Assembly (NCBI RefSeq): GCF_000204645.1
Contig: NC_015422.1
Location: forward strand, 992,001 to 1,056,000
Length of the DNA: 64,000 bases
Source of the DNA: Alicycliphilus denitrificans K601
GTDB taxonomy: Bacteria > Pseudomonadota > Gammaproteobacteria > Burkholderiales > Burkholderiaceae_C
Direction of reading: 5' to 3'
Under the pieces are notes generated by a model. It was not told the origin of the DNA. It ran no database searches and saw nothing but the letters and a program-made list of their open reading frames with translations. Position numbers and translations under genes: made by a program. How positions within the stretch are numbered: position 1 is the stretch's first letter; each line of letters begins with the position of its first letter. Below, one piece after another: positions 46,631-55,492 of this stretch.

Positions 46631-48067
46631 TCAGTTGTCCTTCTTCTCTTCCTTGCGCTCGGTCAGCGTCTTGCTGGCCACCACCGTGCGTCCCTTGAGC
46701 TGGTTCAGTGCCTGGGCCAGCTGGAAGTCCTTGTCGGAGCCGAACTCGGGCAGCTTGCGCTCGGCGATGGGCTTCTTGGACTCTTCCTCCAGGCGCTTGC
46801 GGGCTTCCTCGCGCGCTTTCTCGCGCGCCGCGTCCTTGACCTCCTCGCCCTGGCCGCTGGTCAGGTGCTTCTCCAGGTCGGCCTCGCGCATGCGCAGCGA
46901 GGCGTAGACGTCGCCCTCGGCCGTTTCGTCGAGCATGACGTCGGGCACGATGCCCTTGGCCTGGATCGACTTGCCGCTGGGCGTGTAGTAGCGCGCCGTG
47001 GTCAGCTTGATGCCCGTGTCGGGGCCGAGCGGGCGCACGGTCTGCACCGAGCCCTTGCCGAAGGTCTGGCTGCCCATGATGGTGGCGCGCTTGTGGTCCT
47101 GCAGCGCGCCGGCGACGATCTCGCTGGCCGAGGCCGAGCCTTCGTTGACCAGCACCACCAGCGGCACGGTCTTGATGGCGGCGGGCAGGCGCTTGAGCGG
47201 GTCGCCGCTGCCGCGGCGCTGGTAGAACTCGGGCGCGGCCTTGAACGTGGCCTTGCTCTCGGCCAACTGGCCGTTGGTGGAAACCACCGTCACGTTCTCG
47301 GGCAGGAAGGCGGCGGACACGGCCACAGCCGCGTCGAGCAGGCCGCCCGGGTCGTTGCGCAGGTCGAGCACCAGGCCCTTCAGGCGCGGCTCCTGCTTGT
47401 AGACCTCTTCCACCTTGCGCACGAAGTCGTCCACCGTGCGTTCCTGGAACTGCGACAGGCGGATCCAGGCGTAGCCGGGCTCGACGACCTTGGCCTTGAC
47501 CGACTGGGTCTTGATCTCCTCGCGCGTGATGGTCACGGGAAAGCTGCGGCTCTCGTCCTTGCGCAGGATGGTCAGCGTGACCTTGGTGTTGGGCTCGCCG
47601 CGCATGCGCTTGACGGCCTCGTTGAGCGTCAGGCCCTTGACGGCCGTGTCGTCGATCTTGGTGATCAGGTCGTTGGTCTTGAGGCCCGCGCGGTCGGCAG
47701 GCGAGCCCTCGATGGGCGAGACGATCTTGATCAGGCCGTCCTCCTGCGTGATCTCTATGCCCACGCCCACGAAGCGGCCCGTCGTGCCCTCGCGGAATTC
47801 CTTGAAGGACTTCTTGTCGAAATACTGCGAATGCGGGTCCAGGCTGGAAACCATGCCGGCGATGGCGTCGGTGATGAGCTTCTTGTCATCGACCGGCTCC
47901 ACGTAGTCGGTTTTGATCAGTCCGAACACGGCCGACAGCTGCTGGATCTCTTCCAGCGGCAGCGGCGCCATCGCGCCGCGCGCCACGGTCTGCAGCGACA
48001 CCGTGGTGAGGGCCCCGGCCACGACTCCGACCGATATCCATCCCGCAATTTTCAGTTTGTGGCCCAT
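46631..48067 (-). CDS. ctpA: Carboxy-terminal processing protease (S41 family, CtpA)
   Basis: 478 residues: an N-terminal membrane anchor (IAGWISVGVVAGALTTVSL), a PDZ domain (VGVGIEITQEDGLIKIVSPIEGSPADRAGLKTNDLI) and the S41 catalytic domain with the Ser block NEGSASASEIVAGALQDH and Lys in MGSQTFGKGSVQTV. The tail from about 400 is charged and helical. It degrades or trims periplasmic proteins. Next to gpmA as in many betaproteobacteria. Confidence 0.94.
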   Translation of the reverse strand: MGHKLKIAGWISVGVVAGALTTVSLQTVARGAMAPLPLEEIQQLSAVFGLIKTDYVEPVDDKKLITDAIAGMVSSLDPHSQYFDKKSFKEFREGTTGRFVGVGIEITQEDGLIKIVSPIEGSPADRAGLKTNDLITKIDDTAVKGLTLNEAVKRMRGEPNTKVTLTILRKDESRSFPVTITREEIKTQSVKAKVVEPGYAWIRLSQFQERTVDDFVRKVEEVYKQEPRLKGLVLDLRNDPGGLLDAAVAVSAAFLPENVTVVSTNGQLAESKATFKAAPEFYQRRGSGDPLKRLPAAIKTVPLVVLVNEGSASASEIVAGALQDHKRATIMGSQTFGKGSVQTVRPLGPDTGIKLTTARYYTPSGKSIQAKGIVPDVMLDETAEGDVYASLRMREADLEKHLTSGQGEEVKDAAREKAREEARKRLEEESKKPIAERKLPEFGSDKDFQLAQALNQLKGRTVVASKTLTERKEEKKDN

Positions 48068-48153
48068 AAAACACCTTTACCGCTTCGAACCAATATACAC
48101 CTTGGAAGTGCACGGCTGCGGGCAGTTCCCGCGCTTCTGCCCATTTTTTAGGC

Positions 48154-48897
48154 TCAGGCCTTGCCCTGCGCGGCCACGGCGGCGGCGGCCTTGGCGGCGG
48201 CCTCGGCGTCGCCCAGGTAGTAGCTGCGCAGGGGCTTGAGTTCCGCGTCCAGCTCGTACACCAGCGGGATGCCGTTGGGGATGTTCAGCCCCACGATGTC
48301 TTGGTCGGAGATGCCGTCCAGGTACTTGACCAGCGCGCGGATGGAGTTGCCGTGCGCTGCGATCAGCACACGCTTGCCCGAGCGGATCGTTGGCGCGATG
48401 GCTTCGTTCCAGTAGGGCAGCACGCGCGCCACCGTGTCCTTGAGGCACTCGGTCAGCGGCACCTGCTCGGGCGCCAGGCCCGCGTAGCGGATGTCGCCGC
48501 GCTCGCAGCGCGGGTCGGTGGGCTCCAGGGCCGGCGGCGGCGTGTCGTAGCTGCGGCGCCACACCAGCACCTGCGCGTCGCCGTACTGCTTGGCCATGTC
48601 GGCCTTGTTCAGGCCCTGCAGCGCGCCGTAGTGGCGCTCGTTCAGGCGCCAGCTGTGCTCCACGGGCAGCCAGGTGCGGTCCATCTCGTCCAGACAGTGC
48701 CACAGCGTGCGCGTGGCGCGCTTCAGGACGCTGGTGTAGGCCAGGTCGAACTCGTAGCCCTCGGCCTTGAGCAGGCGGCCGGCGTTCTTGGCCTGTTCGA
48801 TGCCGGTTTCGGTCAGATCCACGTCGGTCCAGCCGGTGAAACGGTTTTCGAGATTCCACGTGGATTCGCCGTGGCGGATCAGAACGAGTTTGTGCAT
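48154..48897 (-). CDS. gpmA: 2,3-bisphosphoglycerate-dependent phosphoglycerate mutase
   Basis: 247 residues: [10 protein letters not shown] with the phospho-His, [28 protein letters not shown] and the second His in [20 protein letters not shown] glycolytic enzyme of the dPGM type. Its promoter region (73 bases) is shared with the divergent rhodanese gene. Confidence 0.96.
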   Translation of the reverse strand: MHKLVLIRHGESTWNLENRFTGWTDVDLTETGIEQAKNAGRLLKAEGYEFDLAYTSVLKRATRTLWHCLDEMDRTWLPVEHSWRLNERHYGALQGLNKADMAKQYGDAQVLVWRRSYDTPPPALEPTDPRCERGDIRYAGLAPEQVPLTECLKDTVARVLPYWNEAIAPTIRSGKRVLIAAHGNSIRALVKYLDGISDQDIVGLNIPNGIPLVYELDAELKPLRSYYLGDAEAAAKAAAAVAAQGKA

Positions 48898-48970
48898 GGT
48901 GTCCCTAGGGCGTTCAGGTCAAAACCCATCATTTTAGAATCACGTGCTTTGCTTCCTTCCAAGGACCCCC

Positions 48971-49378
48971 GTGAACTTCATCCTCGACAACTGGTATTTG
49001 GTCTTCCTCGCGCTGGCCTCGGGCGTCATGCTCCTGATGCCCGTGCTCAAGGGCGCGGGGGCCGGCTCGCTGAGCGCGGCGCAGGCCGTGCAGCTCATCA
49101 ACCGCGAGAAGGCGATCGTCATCGACGTGTGCGAGCCCGAGGAATTCGCCGCGGGCCATGTGGGCGGCGCCAGGAACATTCCCCTGGGACAGCTGCAGGA
49201 GCGCCTGCCCCAGGTCGCCAAGAACAAGGCCGTGCCGCTCATCCTGGTGTGCGCCAAGGGCGCGCGCGCCTCGCGCGCCGCGTCCATCGCCAAGGGCCTG
49301 GGCTACGACAGGGCGCAGGCCCTGGCCGGCGGCCTGAGCGCCTGGCGCGAGGCCAACATGCCGGTGGAAAAGGCCTGA
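48971..49378 (+). CDS. Membrane-anchored rhodanese-like protein
   Basis: 135 residues. N-terminal membrane segment WYLVFLALASGVMLLMPVL, then a rhodanese domain: AIVIDVCEPEEFAAGHVGGARNIPL and the active-site loop LVCAKGARASRAA with its Cys. The GTG start at 48971 follows AAGGA; an upstream in-frame ATG is closer to the divergent promoter. Followed by grxC and secB, a conserved Burkholderiales order. Confidence 0.9.
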   Translation: MNFILDNWYLVFLALASGVMLLMPVLKGAGAGSLSAAQAVQLINREKAIVIDVCEPEEFAAGHVGGARNIPLGQLQERLPQVAKNKAVPLILVCAKGARASRAASIAKGLGYDRAQALAGGLSAWREANMPVEKA

Positions 49379-49426
49379 TCCGGCTCTATTCGCATTCTGT
49401 TGTTTCCCGTGAAAGGTCGCCTTGCC

Positions 49427-49690
49427 ATGCAAGCCGTGAAGATGTACACCACCGCCGTGTGTCCCTACTGCATCCGCGCCAAGCAGCTGCTCAAGTCCAA
49501 GGGCGTGGAGCAGATCGAGGAGATCCGCGTGGATGCCGACCCGGCGGCGCGCGTGCACATGATGGAGATCACCGGCCGGCGCACCGTGCCGCAGATCTTC
49601 ATTGGCGACACCCATGTGGGCGGGTATGACGACCTCGCGGCGCTGGACGGCCGCGGCGGCCTGATGCCACTGCTGGGCGCCCTGACTTAG
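49427..49690 (+). CDS. grxC: Glutaredoxin 3
   Basis: 87 residues; dithiol active site Cys12-Pro-Tyr-Cys15 (AVCPYCIRAKQLL), then the cis-Pro loop TVPQIFIGD and HVGGYDDLAAL. Glutathione-dependent disulfide reductase. ATG 49427 chosen to match family length; an in-frame ATG nine codons upstream is unsupported. Confidence 0.95.
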   Translation: MQAVKMYTTAVCPYCIRAKQLLKSKGVEQIEEIRVDADPAARVHMMEITGRRTVPQIFIGDTHVGGYDDLAALDGRGGLMPLLGALT

Positions 49691-49736
49691 CCGGCCCGGA
49701 TGCATCACCCGGGCGTTGCATAATGCGTCCCAAGTT

Positions 49737-49775
49737 GCCCGCTGCGGGAGCCTTTCCCGGGCGGGCTTTGTTTTG
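49737..49775 (+). terminator. Rho-independent terminator between grxC and secB
   Basis: GCCCGC ... GCGGGC stem (49737-49742 with 49761-49766), reinforced by an inner GGGA/TCCC pair, with the tail TTTGTTTT. Confidence 0.75.
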
Positions 49776-49792
49776 ACCGAAAGACCGAGACC

Positions 49793-50248
49793 ATGGCCAC
49801 CGAAGAAACCCCCGTGTTCCAGATCCAGCGCGTGTACCTGAAGGACCTGTCGCTGGAGCAGCCCAATTCCCCCGCCATCCTGCTCGAACAGGAGCAGCCC
49901 AGCGTGGACATCCAGCTCGGCGTCCAGGCCACGCCCGTCGCCGAGGGCATCTTCGAGGTCGCCGTGACGGCCACCGTGCAGACCAAGATCAAGGACAAGA
50001 CCGTGTTCCTGGTCGAGGCCAAGCAGGCCGGCATCTTCGAGATCCGCAACGTGCCCGAGGAGCAGATGGGCGCCATCGTGGGCATCGCCTGTCCGCAGAT
50101 CATCTACCCCTACCTGCGCGGCAACGTGGCCGACACCATCACGCGCGCGGGCTTCCCGCCCGTGCACCTGGCGGAAATCAACTTCCAGGCCATGTACGAG
50201 CAGCAGCAGGCCGCCGCGGCCGAGGCAGGCAACGGCGCCACGCAGTAA
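49793..50248 (+). CDS. secB: Protein-export chaperone SecB
   Basis: 151 residues: [19 protein letters not shown], the [11 protein letters not shown] strands, [13 protein letters not shown] and the C-terminal [28 protein letters not shown]. Keeps preproteins unfolded for SecA. Followed at once by gpsA, an order conserved from E. coli to Burkholderiales. Confidence 0.97.
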   Translation: MATEETPVFQIQRVYLKDLSLEQPNSPAILLEQEQPSVDIQLGVQATPVAEGIFEVAVTATVQTKIKDKTVFLVEAKQAGIFEIRNVPEEQMGAIVGIACPQIIYPYLRGNVADTITRAGFPPVHLAEINFQAMYEQQQAAAAEAGNGATQ

Positions 50249-50270
50249 GTCGGTACATCGGGCGATTGGA

Positions 50271-50322
50271 GGTATTTTTGGTCTTCAGTGCCCGCGTAGC
50301 AAGCGTGATAAGCTATGAAAAT
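50271..50322 (-). repeat. Dispersed AGCTGC repeat, copy 5, overlapping the gpsA start
   Basis: Read on the minus strand: TTTTCATAGCTTATCACGCT, TGCTACGCGGGCACTGAAG and CCAAAAATACC. The gpsA start codon at 50315 is the complement of the CAT in TTTTCATAGC. Confidence 0.6.
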
Positions 50323-51307
50323 CGTAGTCCTCGGCGCCGGTGCCTGGGGTACGGCCATGGCCATGAGCGCCGCCGCGCATGCGGTCGGCCATGACGTGAC
50401 CCTGTGGGCGCGGGACGCGCAGCAGGCCGCCGGCATGCAGGTCGCGCGCAGCAACCAGCGCTATCTGCCCGGCCTGGCATTCCCGCCCAGCCTGCGGGTG
50501 CAGGCGGGCGATGCCCGCGCGCTCGCGGACCAGGCAGAACTCGTCATCATCGGCACGCCCATGGCGGCGCTGCGCGGCATGCTGCTGCTGCTGCGGGACT
50601 GCGCCGCGCCCATCGCCTGGCTGTGCAAGGGCTTCGAGGCGGACACGGGCCTGATGGCCCATGAGGTCTGCGCCGAAGTGGCGCCGCAGCTGGCCAGCGG
50701 CGCCTTCAGCGGCCCGAGCTTCGCCCAGGAGGTGGCGCGCGGGCAGCCCAGCGCCCTCGTCGCCGCAAGCCGCCATGCCCGCGTGCGCGATGCGCTCGTG
50801 GCGGCCTTCCACGGCCCCGCGCTGCGTGTCTATGCCAGCGAGGACATCGTGGGCGTGGAGGTGGGCGGCGCGGTCAAGAACGTGCTGGCCATCGCCACGG
50901 GCCTGTGCGACGGCCTGCAGCTGGGCCTGAACGCGCGCGCGGCCCTGATCACGCGCGGCCTGGCCGAGATGACCCGCCTGGGCCTGGCACTGGGTGCGCG
51001 GCCCGATACCTTCATGGGCCTGTCGGGCCTGGGCGACCTGGTGCTGACCGCCACGGGTGACCTCTCGCGCAACCGCCGCGTGGGCCTGTTGCTGGCCGAG
51101 GGCAAGAGCCTGCAGCAGGCGGTCGATTCGCTGGGACACGTGGCCGAGGGGGTGTACAGCGCCCGCACCGTGGTGCAGCGCGCGCGCGCCGCGGGCGTGG
51201 AGATGCCGATCGCCGAATGCGTGCTGGCTCTGCTCGACGGCCGGCTGCGCGCAACCGACGCCGTGGCCCGCCTGATGGAGCGCGAGCCTACGGTGGAGCG
51301 GCTCTGA
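50315..51307 (+). CDS. gpsA: Glycerol-3-phosphate dehydrogenase [NAD(P)+]
   Basis: 330 residues: the dinucleotide motif [10 protein letters not shown] (7-16), the [13 protein letters not shown] block, catalytic Lys in [13 protein letters not shown] and the C-terminal [12 protein letters not shown] and EMPIAECV blocks. Makes sn-glycerol-3-phosphate for phospholipids. Start and probable leader lie within a dispersed-repeat copy; no strong Shine-Dalgarno is visible (AAGCGTGATAAGCT). Confidence 0.96.
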   Translation: MKIVVLGAGAWGTAMAMSAAAHAVGHDVTLWARDAQQAAGMQVARSNQRYLPGLAFPPSLRVQAGDARALADQAELVIIGTPMAALRGMLLLLRDCAAPIAWLCKGFEADTGLMAHEVCAEVAPQLASGAFSGPSFAQEVARGQPSALVAASRHARVRDALVAAFHGPALRVYASEDIVGVEVGGAVKNVLAIATGLCDGLQLGLNARAALITRGLAEMTRLGLALGARPDTFMGLSGLGDLVLTATGDLSRNRRVGLLLAEGKSLQQAVDSLGHVAEGVYSARTVVQRARAAGVEMPIAECVLALLDGRLRATDAVARLMEREPTVERL

Positions 51308-51424
51308 GGCCGTGAGCATTGCGCGCGCCGCCGCGTCTGCTGGAAGACGCGCACGGGGCGGCGCTTGAATCCTCCCATTTCTTGGCGTAGCCTGCACTTC
51401 TCGCAAACTCCGAGGGGACATGCC

Positions 51425-52159
51425 ATGCCGTATCCCACCTTGCCGGTCGTGCTGTCTGCCGCAGCCGTGCTGGCTGCCTGCGCGCCCATGTCCGCGCAGG
51501 CCCCGGGCGATGCCGGGTCCCATGCCATGGGGTTTTTTGTCACCAGCGGCAATCCCGGGCGCGGAGGCGATCTGGGGGGCATCGAAGGGGCTGACCGCTA
51601 CTGCCAGGCGCTGGCGAGCGGCGTGGGCGCCGGTGCGCGCATCTGGCGGGCCTACCTGAGCACGGTGGCCACGGTCGCAGGCCCGCCGGTCAACGCGCGC
51701 GACCGCATCGGCACCGGCCCCTGGTACAACGCCAAGGGCGTGCTGATCGCCCGCAACGTAGAGGAACTGCACGGCGCCAACCACGTCAGCAAGCAGACCG
51801 CGCTGACGGAGAAGGGCGAGGTGCTCAGTGGACGGGGCGATGCGGTCAACATGCACGACATCCTGACCGGCTCGCTGCCCGATGGCCGAGCCTCCGCCGC
51901 CGCCAGCGACACCACCTGTGGCAACTGGACGCATGACGGCGCTGGCTCGGCACTGGTAGGCCACCATGACCGTATGGGGCTGGACGACAGCGTCGCGGCC
52001 AAGTCATGGAACTCCTCGCATGCCTCGCGCGGCTGCGGCATGGATGCCCTCAAGGCCACGGGCGGGGCGGGCCGGCTGTACTGCTTTGCCGCCGATACGC
52101 CGGCGGTGCCGCCGGCGGTGCCCTCCGGGCGCGCCATGGGCGGCGCGTCGGGCTATTGA
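51425..52159 (+). CDS. Lectin-like/DUF1554-type secreted lipoprotein
   Basis: 244 residues. Signal with lipobox VLAACAPM (Cys19). The body repeats family marks: PGRGGDLGGIEGADRYCQALA, RIWRAYLSTVATV, ARDRIGTGPWYNAKGV, NMHDILTGSLPDG, DTTCGNWTHDG, LVGHHDRMG, SWNSSHASRGCGMDAL and GGAGRLYCFA. This resembles the endostatin/C-type-lectin-like fold proteins often called lectin in databases. Cysteines are even in number after the lipobox and probably paired. Function unknown; monocistronic, convergent with a Bug gene. Confidence 0.7.
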   Translation: MPYPTLPVVLSAAAVLAACAPMSAQAPGDAGSHAMGFFVTSGNPGRGGDLGGIEGADRYCQALASGVGAGARIWRAYLSTVATVAGPPVNARDRIGTGPWYNAKGVLIARNVEELHGANHVSKQTALTEKGEVLSGRGDAVNMHDILTGSLPDGRASAAASDTTCGNWTHDGAGSALVGHHDRMGLDDSVAAKSWNSSHASRGCGMDALKATGGAGRLYCFAADTPAVPPAVPSGRAMGGASGY

Positions 52160-52186
52160 CGCGGGGCTTGCCAGCCCGCCCGCCGG

Positions 52187-53170
52187 CTATTGCGTTACCC
52201 GGAAACCCGATTTTTCGACGATGGGCCGCAGCGCTTCGCGCTGCGTCTTGGCCAGCCTGGCAACCTCGGCACCGGGCCTGCCGGTGGTGACGAGGCCGAT
52301 CCGGACCATTTTCTCGGCGAACTCGGGGTCCTGGACGATGTCGATCATCGTTTTTTCCAGTTTGCTCACCACGGACTTGGGCACGCCGGCAGGAACGAAG
52401 GCCGCATACCAGCTGGCTGCGTTTTCAAATCCCGGAACGCCCTGCTCGAGAAACGTGGGGACGCCGGGAATGAGCCTGGAGCGCTCCGTGCCGGGAACCC
52501 CCAGGTATTTGATTTTCCCGGCCTTCACCAGCTCGCCCGCAGAAGCGACCGTGTCCATGCCGACGGGAAGCACGCCGCCAATTTCGTCGGTCAGCATGGG
52601 TGGAGCGCCCTTGTAGGCGACGGGTGTCAAATTCAAACCCATCTGCTGATTCAACTGCAGCAGGCCGAAGTGGAACACGCCGCCCAACGTCACCATGCCC
52701 ACGCCGGTGTCTTTGGGGTTCTTTTTGATCCAGTCCACATATTCCCGCATCGAGGAAAAGGGGCTGTTGACCGAGGTGGTGGCCACCAACGGCGTATCGG
52801 CCAGCAACGCCACCGGGACGAGATCCTTGTCGGGGTCGAACGGCAGTTTGTCGTAGGTCAGTGGCTGGGAGACGAATGGCGGCGCCGGGCTGATCAGGAT
52901 GGTGTTGCCATCCGCTGGTGAACGCTTCACCGTCATCAGGGCAATCTGGGTACCGGCCCCGGGCTTGTTGTCCACGATGACTGTTTTGCCCAGGTCGGTG
53001 CGCAGTTTTTCGGCCATGGCGCGCGACATGCTGTCCAATGCGCCGCCCGCAGGAAAGCCTATGACGATTTTGATCGGTGTATTGGATTGATCCTGCGCGA
53101 CTGCGGCATGGGCCACAAGCGCGGCGCCCAGCGCGATGCCGGTGATTTTGGCGATGGATGAATGGAACAT
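52187..53170 (-). CDS. Tripartite tricarboxylate (Bug/TctC) family solute receptor
   Basis: 327 residues; signal peptide MFHSSIAKITGIALGAALVAHAAVA; mature part with IKIVIGFPAGGALDSMSRAMAEKL, VIVDNKPGAGTQIALMTV and DGNTILISP. GGGAG precedes ATG 53170. Its base composition looks less GC-rich than neighbouring genes, and its Bug sequence is distinct from the other four. Last gene of the M81/TSUP operon. Confidence 0.9.
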   Translation of the reverse strand: MFHSSIAKITGIALGAALVAHAAVAQDQSNTPIKIVIGFPAGGALDSMSRAMAEKLRTDLGKTVIVDNKPGAGTQIALMTVKRSPADGNTILISPAPPFVSQPLTYDKLPFDPDKDLVPVALLADTPLVATTSVNSPFSSMREYVDWIKKNPKDTGVGMVTLGGVFHFGLLQLNQQMGLNLTPVAYKGAPPMLTDEIGGVLPVGMDTVASAGELVKAGKIKYLGVPGTERSRLIPGVPTFLEQGVPGFENAASWYAAFVPAGVPKSVVSKLEKTMIDIVQDPEFAEKMVRIGLVTTGRPGAEVARLAKTQREALRPIVEKSGFRVTQ

Positions 53171-53201
53171 GTCTCTTCGCTCCCGGGGTTGGTGAAATTG
53201 C

Positions 53202-53939
53202 CTAATGCATCTGGATGGCATGCGTCACCAGCGTCAGTCCGCTGACGACCAGCAGGGCGCAGATCAGCTTGCGCAAAAGCTCGGGCGGCACGCGCCGCGC
53301 CCAGTGGTGGCCCATCACCACGCCGGCGGCGGCCACGGCGATCAGCACCAGCCAGCGCAGCCACAGGTCGGCATGGGACAGGCGCCCCGCGACGCCCATG
53401 GTCAGCAGTACCGAGCAGGCGCTGGCGGTGATCACCACCGGGGTACTGGCACGCAGCGCCAGCACGTCGGGCAGGCGCCGGCTCAGCCATGCAACTACCA
53501 GTGGGCCGGCGGTGCCGAACAGGATCTCCACCAAGCCAATCGCGCCGCCCGCGGCATGGCTCCAGGGGGCGGCCAGCTGCCGGCGCCGTGGCGCGGCGGT
53601 GCGCAGTGCCTGTGCACCCACCGCCGCTACGTACAGCCCCAGGGCCAGCAGGGGCCAGCGGCTGGCCAATTGCGTGGAGAGCCACAGGCCGGCCAAGGCG
53701 CCCACCACCATGCCGGGCAGCAGGCGCCGCAGCTCGGCGAAGTTCACGTGGCGCAGGTTCAGTCCGCCCAGCAGCAGCGAGGCCGGCACATCCAGCAGCA
53801 GGACCAGGGGCACCACTTCCGCCAAGGGCCAGCGCCACGCCAGCAGGGGCACGATGACCAGGGCCGAGCCGAAGCCCGTGATCCCCAGCACCACGTAGCC
53901 CAGCAGCACGACGGCCGCGGGGTAGAGTAGTTCGTTCAC
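53202..53939 (-). CDS. TauE/SafE (TSUP) family membrane permease
   Basis: 245 residues, about eight membrane segments. GYVVLGITGFGSALVIVPLLAW near the start and GLVEILFGTAGPLVVAWL in the middle are the two repeated halves typical of TSUP proteins, which export or import sulfonates and related organic anions. GTG 53939 follows AAGGT. Placed between an M81 peptidase and a Bug gene, so probably part of uptake of the same compound. Confidence 0.85.
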   Translation of the reverse strand: MNELLYPAAVVLLGYVVLGITGFGSALVIVPLLAWRWPLAEVVPLVLLLDVPASLLLGGLNLRHVNFAELRRLLPGMVVGALAGLWLSTQLASRWPLLALGLYVAAVGAQALRTAAPRRRQLAAPWSHAAGGAIGLVEILFGTAGPLVVAWLSRRLPDVLALRASTPVVITASACSVLLTMGVAGRLSHADLWLRWLVLIAVAAAGVVMGHHWARRVPPELLRKLICALLVVSGLTLVTHAIQMH

Positions 53940-53953
53940 ACCTTGTCCGCAGG

Positions 53954-55492
53954 TCAGGCGCAGGCTGGCGCCCAGCCGTCCGCATGGGCCGGAGTGGCGT
54001 CGGCATCCAGCGGGTACATAGGGCGGCTCAGGTGCTTGAATGGAAACAGGTCGTAGTCCGAGCTGCAGACGCCGGGCCCGCTGACGAGCACGACGTGCCT
54101 GGCGAAGGGCCCGAACCCGGCGCGGAAATGCTGGCGCGACTTGAGCAGCACATATCTGGACTGCGCGGGGTCCACACCGGCGTGGGTGAACACGCCCGTG
54201 TCGTAGGGTTCCTGGGGCCGCTCGCAGATGAAGACCAGCACCGTTCCCACGCGCAGCACGGCCGTGCGGCCCAGGCTTTGGCGCACGCCGGTGAACATGG
54301 GGCCGGTCACGGTGTATTCGCCATCCGTCAGGCGTTCCACCACGCCCGTCAGGCGCAGCGGGCGTCCCTTCAGGCCCAGGGCCGGCATGTCGGTCTTGCC
54401 GCCCACGTCCACAGTGACCTCGGCGCCCACGCCGCGCTCGAACAGCGTGGCCACCGTGGCGGGGTCCCAGAAGGGGCCGGCGACCACGTCTTCCAGGCCT
54501 TGCCTCAGCATCTCTTCGAGCACGTCCATGATGTCGGTGACGCCGCCGGCGCCACAGTTGTCGCCGTGGTCGATCAGCAGGACCGGGCCTTGCTCCAGGG
54601 TCTTGGCATGGGCGATCGCCTGCGGCACGGGCTCGCTCGGGAACACGAAGTCCGCGCGGCGCGACCAGGCCAGGTCGCATAGCTCGTCGAGCAGGCGCTG
54701 GCCTGCATCGAGCCTGCCGCGCTCGGCGGCGATGACCACCGACAGGCCGGCATAGGGGATATCCGACAGCGGAAAGCCGCCGAAGACCGATGCATTGCAC
54801 ACCTCGCCATCGCGCTCGGCCTGCATGGCCCGGTCCATGATGTCCTTCATGGGCTGCATGGCCGGCGTCTGGCGCAGCATGTGCGTGAGCATGGGCAGGC
54901 GGCGCCACAGCAGCACGGGCTGGCTGCGGCCTTCCAGCCGGGCGCGGATGCTGCGGGCCACGCGGGCGCCGGTTTCGTAGATGTCCACGTGCGGATAGGT
55001 GCAGTAGCCGGCGATCACCGTGGCGTTGCGGATCAGCTCGCTGCTGAAGTTGGCATGGAAATCCAGCGCCACGCCAATGGGTAGCCCCGGCGGGGTGCAG
55101 GCGCGCAGGCGGCGCAGCAGCTCGCCTTCGGCGTCAGGGTAGCCGTCCGCCACCATGGCGCCGTGCAGGTCCAGCAGGATCGCGTCGCAGCCCTGCGAGG
55201 CGCTGCGCACCACGGCGTCGCACAGGTGCTCGAAGGCCTCGCGCGCCACCACGCCGCTGGGCACGGCGTTTGCGTACATGGCGAAGTCCACCTCGGCCCC
55301 CATCTCCCGCGCCATGTCGAGATAGGCGGTGGCGGCATTCTTCGTGCCTTCGCAGGCCTGGCGCGCCGCCTCGCCATAGGCCGGGCCATTGCCGGTGCCG
55401 CGGCGGAAGTCGCCGAGCACGGTGGGGATGGGCGAGAACGTATTTGTCTCGTGGCGCATCAGGGCGATGACAAACTTCATGGCTCGACTCAT
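53954..55492 (-). CDS. M81 family metallopeptidase (MlrC-like)
   Basis: 512 residues: VIALMRHETNTFSP at the start, LLDLHGAMVADGYPDAEGELL and VALDFHANFS in the first domain, then LLIDHGDNCGAGG and the long C-terminal domain (GPVLL to LSRPMYPLDAD). The family includes microcystinase C and amidohydrolase-like enzymes; Asp/His positions fit a zinc site. ATG 55492 overlaps the upstream Bug stop; ATG 55480 is an alternative. Substrate is likely a small amide delivered by the Bug receptors. Confidence 0.85.
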   Translation of the reverse strand: MSRAMKFVIALMRHETNTFSPIPTVLGDFRRGTGNGPAYGEAARQACEGTKNAATAYLDMAREMGAEVDFAMYANAVPSGVVAREAFEHLCDAVVRSASQGCDAILLDLHGAMVADGYPDAEGELLRRLRACTPPGLPIGVALDFHANFSSELIRNATVIAGYCTYPHVDIYETGARVARSIRARLEGRSQPVLLWRRLPMLTHMLRQTPAMQPMKDIMDRAMQAERDGEVCNASVFGGFPLSDIPYAGLSVVIAAERGRLDAGQRLLDELCDLAWSRRADFVFPSEPVPQAIAHAKTLEQGPVLLIDHGDNCGAGGVTDIMDVLEEMLRQGLEDVVAGPFWDPATVATLFERGVGAEVTVDVGGKTDMPALGLKGRPLRLTGVVERLTDGEYTVTGPMFTGVRQSLGRTAVLRVGTVLVFICERPQEPYDTGVFTHAGVDPAQSRYVLLKSRQHFRAGFGPFARHVVLVSGPGVCSSDYDLFPFKHLSRPMYPLDADATPAHADGWAPACA

